Part shown: positions 1 through 6,980 of the stretch, piece after piece
How positions within the stretch are numbered: position 1 is the stretch's first letter
Layout: every line of letters starts with the position of its first letter
Assembly (NCBI GenBank): GCA_963624415.1
Contig: CAVFPQ010000055.1
Coordinates: forward strand, 1 to 14,185
Direction: 5' to 3'
Source of the DNA: RUG806 sp963624415
Lineage (GTDB): Bacteria > Bacillota > Clostridia > Oscillospirales > Acutalibacteraceae
Length of the DNA stretch: 14,185 bases
Position numbers and translations under genes: made by a program
Notes under the pieces: generated by a model
Databases searched by the model: none
What the model was told of the DNA's origin: nothing
The model's input: only the letters and a program-made list of their open reading frames with translations

Positions 1-1
1 A

Positions 2-43
2 GTTCTCGAACTGGGCGGACAGATCATCGACGGAAAAGACTGA
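2..43 (+). CDS. 3' end of a rightward gene (partial, unidentified)
   Basis: An open frame enters from the left edge and ends at a TGA at 41-43, giving the C-terminal residues VLELGGQIIDGKD. The fragment is too short to identify a family. It is probably coding because the frame is open to the edge, it reads as a plausible protein end, and a terminator usable by rightward transcripts lies about 165 bases downstream at 208-243. Chance openness over 14 codons cannot be excluded. Confidence 0.35.
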   Translation, partial: VLELGGQIIDGKD

Positions 44-69
44 CGAAATGGTCAATAATTGACAGAGTT

Positions 70-97
70 GTCAGTGGTCAGTGGTCGGTGGTCAGTG
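70..97. repeat. Heptamer tandem repeat (GTCAGTG x4)
   Basis: Four adjacent 7-bp units run from 70 to 97: GTCAGTG, GTCAGTG, GTCGGTG, GTCAGTG, with only one base differing. They lie in non-coding DNA just after the partial gene. The 7-bp period recurs with another unit (AATGCAT) near 13932 and 14124. Short heptanucleotide arrays of this kind are known as STRR sequences in cyanobacteria; whether these are related is not shown. Confidence 0.8.
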
Positions 98-105
98 AAT
101 GATGA

Positions 106-181
106 TTAACTCATTTATCAATCTTTACTTATAACACTTAAATTGCAGGAAAAAGTAAAGATTTTCATTTGATAAAGTTAA
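106..181. repeat. 76-bp imperfect inverted repeat (possible hairpin or MITE-like element)
   Basis: The arms pair in three blocks. TTAAC (106-110) pairs with GTTAA (177-181). TTTATCA (114-120) pairs with TGATAAA (170-176). ATCTTTACTT (121-130) pairs with AAGTAAAGAT (153-162). The unpaired parts are TCA at 111-113, a 7-nt bulge at 163-169 and a 22-nt loop at 131-152. It is AT-rich and not followed directly by a T-run, so it is not itself a terminator. It could be a remnant of a small mobile repeat, or a structured 3' region of the upstream transcript. Confidence 0.6.
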
Positions 182-200
182 GATAGCATATTTTCAGCCA

Positions 201-243
201 TAAAAAAACCGAGCGGAATACCCCTGCTCGGTTCTTTTTTTTT
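201..243. terminator. Bidirectional intrinsic terminator
   Basis: ACCGAGC (208-214) pairs perfectly with GCTCGGT (226-232) around an 11-nt loop. Rightward, the stem is followed by TC and nine Ts (235-243). Leftward, it is followed by the complement of the A-run at 202-208, seven Us. It therefore serves both the converging partial gene at the left edge and the leftward aminopeptidase gene that ends at 279. Confidence 0.85.
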
Positions 244-278
244 CACAATATATTATTACGAATATTACTGCTATCGGG

Positions 279-1505
279 TTAAAATGCCCACTCGCCGTCA
301 ATGAATATGGGAGTTGCGACGCCGTCTTTGTAGCCTGTGATTTTCATATCGGGCGCACCTATCATAAAGTCAACATGAATGGAGCTGTCGTTTACTCCGA
401 GGGCACGGCATTCATCATAGCTCTTATCAAGGAAGCCCTCTATGCAGTCATTAAAGCCCATGCCGAGAGCGACATGACAGCTGGCATTCTCATCAAAAAG
501 AGTTTCATAGAACAGTATGCCGGTGTTGTTAATCGGGCTGTTGCACGGAATAAGGGCAAGCTCGCCGAGCATTTTAGCACCGTCATCCATATTTATCATC
601 TTTTCGAGAAGCTCGTCACCCTTTTCGGCTGTATGGGACACCACCCTGCCGTCTTTGAATGTAAACGAGAAGTTTTCTATCAGCTGACCGTCATATGACA
701 GCGGCTTGGTTGACACAAGAGTACCCTCGCATTTTCCTGCCATGGGGCTTGTGAAAATTTCTTCCGTGGGCATATTGGGATTAAACTCAACACCCTGTTT
801 TGTGTATTCACTGCCGCCGCACCACATACCTTCGGGAATAAGACTGCACTTAAAGTCGGTGCCGTTTGATGAATGATACTCAACATAATCAAACTTTTTC
901 TCGTTGAGCCATTTGCAGCGGTCGATGAAGTTCTCGTTATGCTTTTTCCACTCTTCAACAGGGTCATTATCCTCTGTTACACGGCAAGCGGCAAGAATTT
1001 CCTGCCACAGCTTTTCATATGCGGCATTTTTTGAAAGCTCGGGGAAAATCTTCTTTGCCCACGCATAAGAAGGAACGGCGGCAATAATCCACTGATGTTT
1101 GTTTTCAATCGCATCCCTGTACGGCTTTGTGATTTTGTATCGTGCTATCTGCGCCTTCTGCATTTTTGTGTGGTTTACGCCCTTGAGTCCGTCGGGATCA
1201 TCGCTTATTATATGAATGCGGCAAGGAAGCTTTTCGGTCATTTCTTTAAGGCGTTCCTCCTGCCATGCGGGAACCTTCGAAAGCTCCTTTATGCTCTGAT
1301 GTCTGTAATCAAGCTTTGTAATCGGCTGCCATGAAAAATCAACATCGACTTTTGAAGCACCGGCTTTGTAGCACTCGTCCGTGAGAATTGTGGCAAATTC
1401 ATACTGATCGGCATTGATATAAATGCGGACAGGCTGTCCTTTTTGAATGTTTGCGCCCACTCTTGCGATAAGGCGGGCATATTTTCTGATTATGGTCTTT
1501 TTCAA
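279..1505 (-). CDS. M29-family aminopeptidase (AmpS/AmpT-like)
   Basis: This is a cytoplasmic metal-dependent aminopeptidase that removes N-terminal residues from peptides, of the family that includes Thermus AmpT and Staphylococcus AmpS. The 408 residues match the usual family length. Expected metal ligands are visible at Glu249 (NMPTEEIF), Glu315 (GELALIP), His344 (SCHVALG), His377 and Asp379 (IHVDFMIG). The family Tyr seven residues after the first His is Phe351 here. The start codon is TTG: AGAGGTG (1513-1519) lies 7 nt upstream, and no ATG fits. A consensus-like promoter at 1526-1554 gives a leader of about 14 nt, and the gene ends at a bidirectional terminator. It appears monocistronic. 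The family assignment is firm; substrate preference cannot be read. Confidence 0.93.
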   Translation of the reverse strand: MKKTIIRKYARLIARVGANIQKGQPVRIYINADQYEFATILTDECYKAGASKVDVDFSWQPITKLDYRHQSIKELSKVPAWQEERLKEMTEKLPCRIHIISDDPDGLKGVNHTKMQKAQIARYKITKPYRDAIENKHQWIIAAVPSYAWAKKIFPELSKNAAYEKLWQEILAACRVTEDNDPVEEWKKHNENFIDRCKWLNEKKFDYVEYHSSNGTDFKCSLIPEGMWCGGSEYTKQGVEFNPNMPTEEIFTSPMAGKCEGTLVSTKPLSYDGQLIENFSFTFKDGRVVSHTAEKGDELLEKMINMDDGAKMLGELALIPCNSPINNTGILFYETLFDENASCHVALGMGFNDCIEGFLDKSYDECRALGVNDSSIHVDFMIGAPDMKITGYKDGVATPIFIDGEWAF

Positions 1506-1525
1506 GATTGTTCACCTCTCTGTAA

Positions 1526-1554
1526 AGTTTATCACGCCGAAAAGAAATAATCAA
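1526..1554 (-). promoter_or_regulatory. Sigma-A-type promoter of the M29 aminopeptidase gene
   Basis: On the minus strand, TTGATT (1549-1554) and TAAACT (1526-1531) are separated by exactly 17 bp. A TG one base before the -10 makes it an extended -10 promoter. The predicted start near 1519 falls at the ribosome binding site, leaving a very short leader. A TTGACA at about 1555-1560 also exists but is badly spaced for this -10. Confidence 0.6.
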
Positions 1555-1653
1555 CTGTCAAACACATTGTTTTGAAGCATAAAATAAAATTGATTTTTCG
1601 AATTTCAAAAGTTACATCAAAACGGACAAAAATTACATTTGCGGCGGCAATCG

Positions 1654-1671
1654 TTAACAATATGTTAAAAT
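1654..1671 (+). promoter_or_regulatory. Candidate extended -10 promoter and small inverted repeat before the lipid kinase gene
   Basis: TG-T-TAAAAT (1663-1671) resembles an extended -10 element. No good -35 hexamer sits at the right distance; TTGCGG at 1639 is too far away. TTAAC (1654-1658) and GTTAA (1664-1668) form a perfect 5-bp inverted repeat overlapping this element and could be a regulator site. The evidence is modest. Confidence 0.35.
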
Positions 1672-1699
1672 ATTAATAATAATAACAAGGGGTAATAGT

Positions 1700-2620
1700 A
1701 TGAATTTCAGTATAATATACAATCCCATAGCGACAAAATTTTCACAGGCGGCACTTGATCATCTTATCTTCAAAATGGTTGAACGCGGTCTTACACTTAA
1801 TGCGGTTGTAAAAAGCGAGTACGCCGGGCATGTCATTCCGCTTATAAAAAAGCTTGATCCTGTGTCGGACTATCTTATTACTCTCGGCGGTGACGGCACA
1901 GTCAACGAAGCTGTCAGAGCATTTAACGAGATTGAACAGCATTCCGTTTATGCCCATATTTCCGTCGGCACAACAAACGACATGGCAAACAACTTCAATC
2001 TTTTCAGAAAAGATCCGATAAAATCCGTTGACAAGCTGGCAATGGAAGGCACAGAAACAATGATGGATTCAATCATAGTAAACGGCGAGCCTGTTGCGTA
2101 TGTTTCGGCTTTCTGCTATGTTGCGCCTATTCCCTTCCTTGTAAACACAAAGCTCAAAAAGACACTCGGTCATGCGGCATATGTTGTTTCCGCTCTGCCC
2201 GTTATTCTTAAAAAGCCGGAGTTTGTAAAGCTGACATACACGGCAAACGGAGAGACAAAATCAATAAGAACCTGCCTCGGACTTATTACAACTTCAAAAG
2301 GTATGGGCGGAATTACGCTTTATCCCAACGCCGACCAGAATGACGGCAAATTTGAGGTATTTTTCCTTACAAAGCTCACACCCAAGCTTATTCCTCCGTT
2401 CTTTACACAGTATGTACTTGATAAAGTAAATCTTGAAGATCTCAGAGAATACGCAGATGTATTTTCAACGGACGAACTTACGGTTCACTTTGACAGCATT
2501 CTGCCGAAACACGCAGTTGACAATGACGGCAACAAGGCAAGCTTTGAGCTGTCACTTCACGACAATGTTCTGCACTACAAAATGGGCAAGAAGATAAAAA
2601 TTCTTCGTCCCGATCACTGA
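1700..2620 (+). CDS. Diacylglycerol kinase-family lipid kinase (DgkB/YegS/BmrU-like)
   Basis: The protein (306 aa, the usual length) belongs to the DAGK catalytic family, soluble or membrane-peripheral enzymes that phosphorylate diacylglycerol or related lipids using ATP. The nucleotide-binding loop LGGDGTVNEA is at residues 62-71 and GTTNDMANNF at 90-99. The metal-site-like segment NDGKFEVFF is near 214-222. In characterised members a C-terminal D-G-E motif carries the acidic catalytic residue. The best matching position here reads DGN (276-278), so activity or substrate may differ. AAGGGG (1687-1692) lies 7 nt before the ATG. The gene stands alone and ends at a terminator shared with the converging operon. 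Family membership is confident; the lipid substrate is unknown. Confidence 0.9.
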   Translation: MNFSIIYNPIATKFSQAALDHLIFKMVERGLTLNAVVKSEYAGHVIPLIKKLDPVSDYLITLGGDGTVNEAVRAFNEIEQHSVYAHISVGTTNDMANNFNLFRKDPIKSVDKLAMEGTETMMDSIIVNGEPVAYVSAFCYVAPIPFLVNTKLKKTLGHAAYVVSALPVILKKPEFVKLTYTANGETKSIRTCLGLITTSKGMGGITLYPNADQNDGKFEVFFLTKLTPKLIPPFFTQYVLDKVNLEDLREYADVFSTDELTVHFDSILPKHAVDNDGNKASFELSLHDNVLHYKMGKKIKILRPDH

Positions 2621-2639
2621 TTATAATACGCAAAATTTT

Positions 2640-2673
2640 CGCCCCGGTTCTTGCTGAATCGAGGCGATTTTTT
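2640..2673. terminator. Intrinsic terminator between convergent genes
   Basis: An 11-bp stem forms between CGCCCCGGTTC (2640-2650) and GAATCGAGGCG (2656-2666), with one wobble and one mismatch and a 5-nt loop. Rightward it is followed by six Ts (2668-2673), serving the lipid kinase gene; these Ts overlap the stop codon of the opposite gene. Leftward the stem also forms but is followed only by AAAATTTT, so termination of the opposing operon there is less certain. Confidence 0.75.
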
Positions 2674-4435
2674 ATATTGCATTTATATTACTGTAAACAG
2701 TCGTGACATTTGGCACCGTTATAGTTCCGTCTGCGTTCAGCTCATCAAAAACTTCTTCAAATCTGTGCTTGAATTTTTCAAAATCCGTGTCGTTTTCCCT
2801 GAGTGCATAAGAGCTTGAGAGACATCTTTTAACAAACTGCTCCTTGTTGAAAACAAGCGGAAAATTATAGATATCTTTTTTGTATTCGCCGCCGAAGAAA
2901 TCTCGTATGGTCGTATCATCCGACTCCATTCCTTTTGAAAAGCCGTGAAAATCATCGCAAAATTCAGTATAAATTTCTATGCAGCGTTTATTTACCGTGG
3001 CGGTTATGTCCCTTGTATTCCACAGAAGATATACTTTTCCGTCAGGCTTTAATATTCTGCGGCACTCATTAAGAAAAGCATTCGGTTCAAACCAATGAAA
3101 TGCCTGTGCAACCGTGATACAGTCAACACTTTTGTCGTCAAGTGAGGTCTTGTCACAAGTGCCGTTTATAATTTTTGCATTCTTATAATTCTTGAGATAA
3201 GTCTCAGACTCCGCACGCATTTCGTCGTTTGGCTCTACACAGCAAACAAAGGCATTCCGAGCAAGAAGCATTTTAGAAAGCTTGCCGGTACCCGAACCTA
3301 TGTCGGCGATAATCGGATTTTCGGGAAGAGAAGCTAAAATATCATCAACAGCATCATCCGGATACCCGGGGCGGCTCTCTGCATATACACCCGAAAGCCC
3401 GTCAAAACGTCCTGTGTTATCCTGTGACAAATCAAACAAGGCGGATATTTCTTCGGGGGACGCCGTGCCTGTTACGCCGATTTTTTTAATGGTAACAGCG
3501 GATGCCAGAGCGGCAAACCGAGCGGCATTTTCAACGGATGTGACACATGAAAAGGCACTTGCGAAAGCCGAAAGTGTGGTGTCACCCGCTCCGCAAATAT
3601 CAATCGGGGGTTCACATTTTATTGCATCCGTCTTAGTGACACCGAAGCCCATTGTGGCAATTGAGCCTTTGCCGCCGAGAGTGCAGAGTACAAGCGATGA
3701 ATTATTATTCGCAAGCATCTGGGCGGCATTACAGAAGTCTTCATAAGACGCATTCATATAGCCCTCGTTATGATAGACGGCACGCCAGCACTCGACTTCA
3801 TTCGGTTTTAGTATGCAGTGACTGTACTTGTCTATATTGTATCTGCTGTCAACTATGACTGTTTTTTCGGTCTTGCAAAGGGCGTTTATCTCTTTTCGCA
3901 CAGCCTCGGTCATTATACCGTTTTTGAACTGATCGGCAACAATTACGACATCCGAAAGCTTTGCGGCATTGCGAAGATTTTTGATTACAAGCTTTTCGGT
4001 CTCTTCGTCAATTGGCGTGTAGTTATCAAAATCAAGTCTCGGATCTTCGTACACCGTGTCGGAAATACCCTTTCGCATGGGCTTGCAATAGGCATTTGTA
4101 AACCGTCCGGGCGTTTTTATGACAAAGCGTGTGTCAAATCCGTTATTTTTGAGAATATCGGTCATAAGCATTCCGCGCCAATCATCACCGACTAATGTAA
4201 CGGGAATAACGGCGGCAGGGTTTAGTGCCATAAGATTTGCGGCAACATTTCCGCCTGCACCGAGATAGACACGTTCATCGGTTACGGGAAGCGGAAAATG
4301 CGGTGTCTCCCTTGAAAGCTCCGATTTTGTCATATCGGCATTCCAGTAAATATCAACGCAGAAATCGCCTATTATGCATATCTTTTTTGTCTTTATCGTT
4401 TCAAAAATTCTGTTGAGTTCCGTTTTATCAAGCAT
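2672..4435 (-). CDS. Fusion protein: HldE/RfaE-like PfkB sugar kinase + class I SAM methyltransferase
   Basis: This 587-residue protein has two complete domains. Residues 1 to about 335 are a PfkB/ribokinase-family kinase. They show GDFCVDIYW at 23-31, the first family signature GAGGNVAANLMAL at 59-71 and the second signature DICGAGD at 279-285, with the expected catalytic base Asp285. The D-x-YW segment resembles heptose-7-phosphate kinase domains (HldE/RfaE), but no nucleotidyltransferase domain is present. Residues about 340-587 form a Methyltransf_11-like domain beginning RFDGLSGVYAESRPGYP, with SAM-binding motif I IADIGSGTGK (376-385) and a motif-IV-like AQAFHWFEP (443-451). The linker is only a few residues. 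The ATG is preceded by AAGGAGA (4441-4447), which overlaps the stop codon of the upstream gene, so the two are cotranscribed. Domain calls are firm; substrates are unknown. Confidence 0.88.
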   Translation of the reverse strand: MLDKTELNRIFETIKTKKICIIGDFCVDIYWNADMTKSELSRETPHFPLPVTDERVYLGAGGNVAANLMALNPAAVIPVTLVGDDWRGMLMTDILKNNGFDTRFVIKTPGRFTNAYCKPMRKGISDTVYEDPRLDFDNYTPIDEETEKLVIKNLRNAAKLSDVVIVADQFKNGIMTEAVRKEINALCKTEKTVIVDSRYNIDKYSHCILKPNEVECWRAVYHNEGYMNASYEDFCNAAQMLANNNSSLVLCTLGGKGSIATMGFGVTKTDAIKCEPPIDICGAGDTTLSAFASAFSCVTSVENAARFAALASAVTIKKIGVTGTASPEEISALFDLSQDNTGRFDGLSGVYAESRPGYPDDAVDDILASLPENPIIADIGSGTGKLSKMLLARNAFVCCVEPNDEMRAESETYLKNYKNAKIINGTCDKTSLDDKSVDCITVAQAFHWFEPNAFLNECRRILKPDGKVYLLWNTRDITATVNKRCIEIYTEFCDDFHGFSKGMESDDTTIRDFFGGEYKKDIYNFPLVFNKEQFVKRCLSSSYALRENDTDFEKFKHRFEEVFDELNADGTITVPNVTTVYSNINAI

Positions 4436-4445
4436 AAAAATCTCC

Positions 4446-5411
4446 TTAAAGGCGGCTTATAACTTTATCGTAAAGAGTGGGAATTGTAATCTTGTGATCA
4501 CCCTCAAAATGCCATCCCCAACCGCCCCTATCGGTAGGACGGTTAACTATGTTCTTGCGCGGACGGTAATAATAATTGGGGTCATCGTAGCCTATTTTGC
4601 AGCGGAAGTTGCCGAGTCTGATAAGATCGAAATTTGCCGTTGTTATATTAAATGTGGGGTAGCCCAGATTGCGGGCGATTGACAGTGTTTTAAGGAAAAC
4701 CTCGGGGCCGATGACAGCCGAGCCGAAATTAAGAAACACGCCGCCGTCAAGCTGAGATACGGAATATGCCATTTTCTTAAAGTCAATTCCCGAACACTTG
4801 CCGATTGCCGCCATGTCGCAGGTCGGATGCTGATGTATTATATCCGTGCCGAGTGCGATATGATAAGTCGCGGGAATGTCAAGCTTATAGGCGTTCCACA
4901 GAATGCAGTCCTCTTTATACGGGAATTTTTCGGGGTGAATGTCGATATACTCCCCTATCGCCTCGCCGTAACCGATATTAAGCTCCGCTCCACGCTGTAT
5001 AGCCTCGTTCATCCATGCACCGGTCTGCTCCCACATACCGAAAGAGCCGTCCTCAATTGCGGTGGGGACATCCTCGGAAGTGCCGCCGAGATAAGCAAGC
5101 TCAAAATCGTGTATACTTGTAGCTCCGTTTGCGGCAAGGTGAGTTATAACGCCTGCCTTCATAAGCTCAATAATATAGCGTGAAAGATGATTTTTTACAA
5201 CATGCGCCCCCATGCTCCATATAACCGGGCGGCCGTTTTTGCGTGCGGTGACAATGCGATCAATAAGCTCATCGAAGCCATCGTAAACAAACTCTTCATG
5301 CGGTGTAACACCCGGAGTCATCATATTTTCTATTGTAACAAGATTATGGCGGTTTTCAGCCGAATATGTTGTTATGCCCGAAAAATCAAGCTGCATCTGT
5401 CTGCGAAGCAT
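4446..5411 (-). CDS. Conserved protein of unknown function, operon partner of the sugar kinase
   Basis: The product is 321 aa, soluble, with no signal peptide or membrane segment. I do not recognise a characterised function. It has Gly/His-rich motifs typical of an enzyme: VIWSMGAHVVKNHLSRYII (63-81), NGATSIHDFE (95-104), GGTSEDV (109-115), ALGTDIIHQHP (186-196) and NFGSAVIGPEVF (228-239). Near the C-terminus comes YRPRKNIVNRP followed by a Gly-rich GGWGWHFEGDH. From memory this signature belongs to an uncharacterised conserved family, loosely like deoxyhypusine-synthase-type NAD-binding proteins and sometimes found beside RfaE-like kinases; this is unverified. The start is the ATG at 5411: GGAGGT (5418-5423) is 6 nt upstream. 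The in-frame ATG at 5432 lies at the predicted promoter and lacks a binding site. It is the first gene of the operon, 10 nt before the kinase start. Confidence 0.75.
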   Translation of the reverse strand: MLRRQMQLDFSGITTYSAENRHNLVTIENMMTPGVTPHEEFVYDGFDELIDRIVTARKNGRPVIWSMGAHVVKNHLSRYIIELMKAGVITHLAANGATSIHDFELAYLGGTSEDVPTAIEDGSFGMWEQTGAWMNEAIQRGAELNIGYGEAIGEYIDIHPEKFPYKEDCILWNAYKLDIPATYHIALGTDIIHQHPTCDMAAIGKCSGIDFKKMAYSVSQLDGGVFLNFGSAVIGPEVFLKTLSIARNLGYPTFNITTANFDLIRLGNFRCKIGYDDPNYYYRPRKNIVNRPTDRGGWGWHFEGDHKITIPTLYDKVISRL

Positions 5412-5432
5412 AGCAGTACCTCCAATGCTCAT

Positions 5433-5461
5433 AATATAATTTATTTTATCACAATCAGCAA
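5433..5461 (-). promoter_or_regulatory. Promoter of the unknown-protein/kinase-methyltransferase operon
   Basis: On the minus strand TTGCTG (5456-5461) and TATATT (5433-5438) have a 17-bp spacer. Transcription would begin near 5426, directly before the GGAGGT at 5418-5423. This supports initiation at 5411 and excludes the longer reading frame. It is divergent from the promoter at 5491-5519, with only about 30 bp between their -35 elements. Confidence 0.5.
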
Positions 5462-5490
5462 AATTTTACCATATATTTCAAATAATTTTA

Positions 5491-5519
5491 TTGAATTTTT
5501 TGTGCAATTGTGGTAAATT
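5491..5519 (+). promoter_or_regulatory. Promoter of the endonuclease/exonuclease/phosphatase-family gene
   Basis: TTGAAT (5491-5496) and TAAATT (5514-5519) are spaced 17 bp, with TG at 5511-5512 forming an extended -10. The predicted start near 5526 leaves a leader of about 20 nt holding the ribosome binding site. An in-frame GTG at 5510 falls inside this promoter and so cannot be the start codon. Confidence 0.6.
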
Positions 5520-5545
5520 CAGTTATAAGAAAGAGAGGTCTTATT

Positions 5546-6304
5546 ATGAGAATAATGAGCTTTAATGTTTTATGCTACGGCAGCGGCAAGCACGAATGGA
5601 CAAAACGTATTCCGCTTGTAGTCAGAACGATAAGAAATGTAAATCCCGACACTTTCGGCGTGCAGGAGGCGCACTACGACTGGATGAAAGCACTGACAGC
5701 CGCCTTCCCCGATTACGATTATGTCGGCGTTGGTCGTGACAACGGCAAGAAAAAGGGCGAGTATTCCGCAGTATTTTTCAAGAAGAATGAATTTGATGTA
5801 CTCGACAAGGGCAATTTCTGGCTTTCGGAAACGCCCGAAAAAATCGGCAGCAAGGGATGGGACGCCGCCTGTATTCGTATCTGCTCATGGGCTAAGCTCA
5901 GGAGAAAAAAGGACGGCGCCGAATTTGTGCATCTTAACACACACCTTGACCACGTCGGTCGAATTGCGATGCAGAAGGGTGCGGAGCTTGTGGCATCAAG
6001 AGGCATAGAAATTGCGAACGGTGCGCCTGCGTTTTTCACCGGTGATTTCAATGTAACACCCGATTCCGAACCGTGCAAGGCGGTGCTTGACTGCGGTTTT
6101 AAGGATGCGAGAGATATAGCCGAAAAGACAGACAAGGGACATACATATCACGGGTTTGAAAATCCCGACTGCGGCTTTGCTGCGATTGACTATGTTTTCT
6201 GCAAGGGTGACATAAGAGTAAAGCAGTTTAAGGTTGTAAAGAAGCATATAGACGGCGAGATACCGTCTGATCATTATCCGGTGTTTGCGGATGTTGAATT
6301 TTGA
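5546..6304 (+). CDS. Endonuclease/exonuclease/phosphatase (EEP) fold hydrolase
   Basis: A 252-residue metal-dependent phosphodiesterase or phosphatase of the EEP (DNase I-like) superfamily. All diagnostic motifs appear in order: SFNV with Asn7, VQEAH with Glu41, NTHLDH with His133 and Asp135, TGDFN with Asp167 and Asn169, IDYVF with Asp215, and the C-terminal SDHYP with Asp242 and His243. There is no signal peptide, so it acts in the cytoplasm. The compact size is typical of the short bacterial subgroup whose substrates range from nucleic acids to sugar or lipid phosphates; the substrate cannot be told from sequence. The ATG at 5546 has GAGAGG at 5533-5538, 7 nt upstream. It is transcribed alone, divergently from the operon on its left. 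Confidence 0.9.
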   Translation: MRIMSFNVLCYGSGKHEWTKRIPLVVRTIRNVNPDTFGVQEAHYDWMKALTAAFPDYDYVGVGRDNGKKKGEYSAVFFKKNEFDVLDKGNFWLSETPEKIGSKGWDAACIRICSWAKLRRKKDGAEFVHLNTHLDHVGRIAMQKGAELVASRGIEIANGAPAFFTGDFNVTPDSEPCKAVLDCGFKDARDIAEKTDKGHTYHGFENPDCGFAAIDYVFCKGDIRVKQFKVVKKHIDGEIPSDHYPVFADVEF

Positions 6305-6390
6305 CAATCACCGGTGCTAAATCGGTAAGGTGCAATAACACTTCGCAAAACAGACAAAAGATGAACGAAATAAATTATTAGAATGCAAAA

Positions 6391-6430
6391 AAGTCGGCAG
6401 GTTTCAATAAACTTGTCGGCTTTGTTATTT
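6391..6430 (+). terminator. Intrinsic terminator after the EEP gene
   Basis: AAGTCGGCAGGTTT (6391-6404) pairs with AAACTTGTCGGCTT (6409-6422) around a CAAT loop. In the rightward RNA all 14 positions pair, three as G-U wobbles; in the leftward RNA those three become mismatches, which points to rightward use. The 3' tract TGTTATTTT is a moderate U-run. Leftward there is a better U-run (six, from 6387-6392), so it may also end the alkyltransferase transcript from the other side. Confidence 0.65.
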
Positions 6431-6458
6431 TAAGGTTTCCGGAAATGCAAACAAACAA

Positions 6459-6965
6459 TTACGGGGATTTGAAGTCTGCGTTTTCGAGCGTGAGAAGGCG
6501 GATTTTTCGGTCAAGTCCGCCGGCATACCCCGTAAGCGAACCATTTACACCGAGGACTCTGTGACAGGGTATTATAATAGCAATCGGATTATGCCCGACT
6601 GCACCGCCGACAGCCTGTGCGGACATTTTTTCAACTCCCCTGTCCCTTGCTGTAATTGAAGCAATCTGACCGTATGTCATTGTTTTGCCGTAAGGAATCG
6701 TGAGCATTATATCACAGACCTGTTTTTGAAATTCCGTTTTGCCGTATTTGAGTTCAGGCGTAAAATCCGGAATTCTGCCCGAAAAATATATATCAAGCCA
6801 CTTTTCGGCATCTTTAATAAGCGGATGTTCTTTTTCTTCGAATGCATCGGGCAAGGCATCACCGAAATATTTCTGTTTGTCAAACCAAAGTCCGATTATC
6901 GCATCATCATCGCACGCAATTGTAATAAACCCGAGCGGTGAAAGACAGCGTTTTGTGTATATCAT
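6459..6965 (-). CDS. ogt: O6-alkylguanine-DNA alkyltransferase (methylated-DNA--protein-cysteine methyltransferase)
   Basis: A suicide DNA-repair protein that transfers alkyl groups from O6-alkylguanine to its own cysteine. The 168 residues fit the Ogt size class. The active site IPCHRVLG places the acceptor at Cys134. The DNA-binding helix-turn-helix region TIPYGKTMTYGQIA is at 89-102, and the C-terminal GSLTGYAGGLDRK is typical. The arginine-finger position, 17 residues before the Cys, is Gln117 (SAQAVGGA), a form I recall in many Firmicutes Ogt proteins. The ATG at 6965 is chosen because GGAGG (6970-6974) lies 4 nt upstream; the longer reading frame starting at 7019 would run through a terminator hairpin. 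No convincing promoter of its own is seen, so it may depend on readthrough from the gene to its right. Confidence 0.94.
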   Translation of the reverse strand: MIYTKRCLSPLGFITIACDDDAIIGLWFDKQKYFGDALPDAFEEKEHPLIKDAEKWLDIYFSGRIPDFTPELKYGKTEFQKQVCDIMLTIPYGKTMTYGQIASITARDRGVEKMSAQAVGGAVGHNPIAIIIPCHRVLGVNGSLTGYAGGLDRKIRLLTLENADFKSP

Positions 6966-6980
6966 ATTGCCTCCGTCATC

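Noticed and set aside
5412..5432. Longer N-terminus (seven extra residues) for the unknown operon protein
   Set aside because: The upstream ATG lacks a ribosome binding site and lies at the promoter. GGAGGT is placed correctly for the ATG at 5411 instead.
6459..6965. Gln in place of the arginine finger in the DNA alkyltransferase as a sign of inactivity
   Set aside because: The PCHRV acceptor site and other motifs are intact, and as far as I recall the SAQAVGGA form is common in Firmicutes Ogt proteins.
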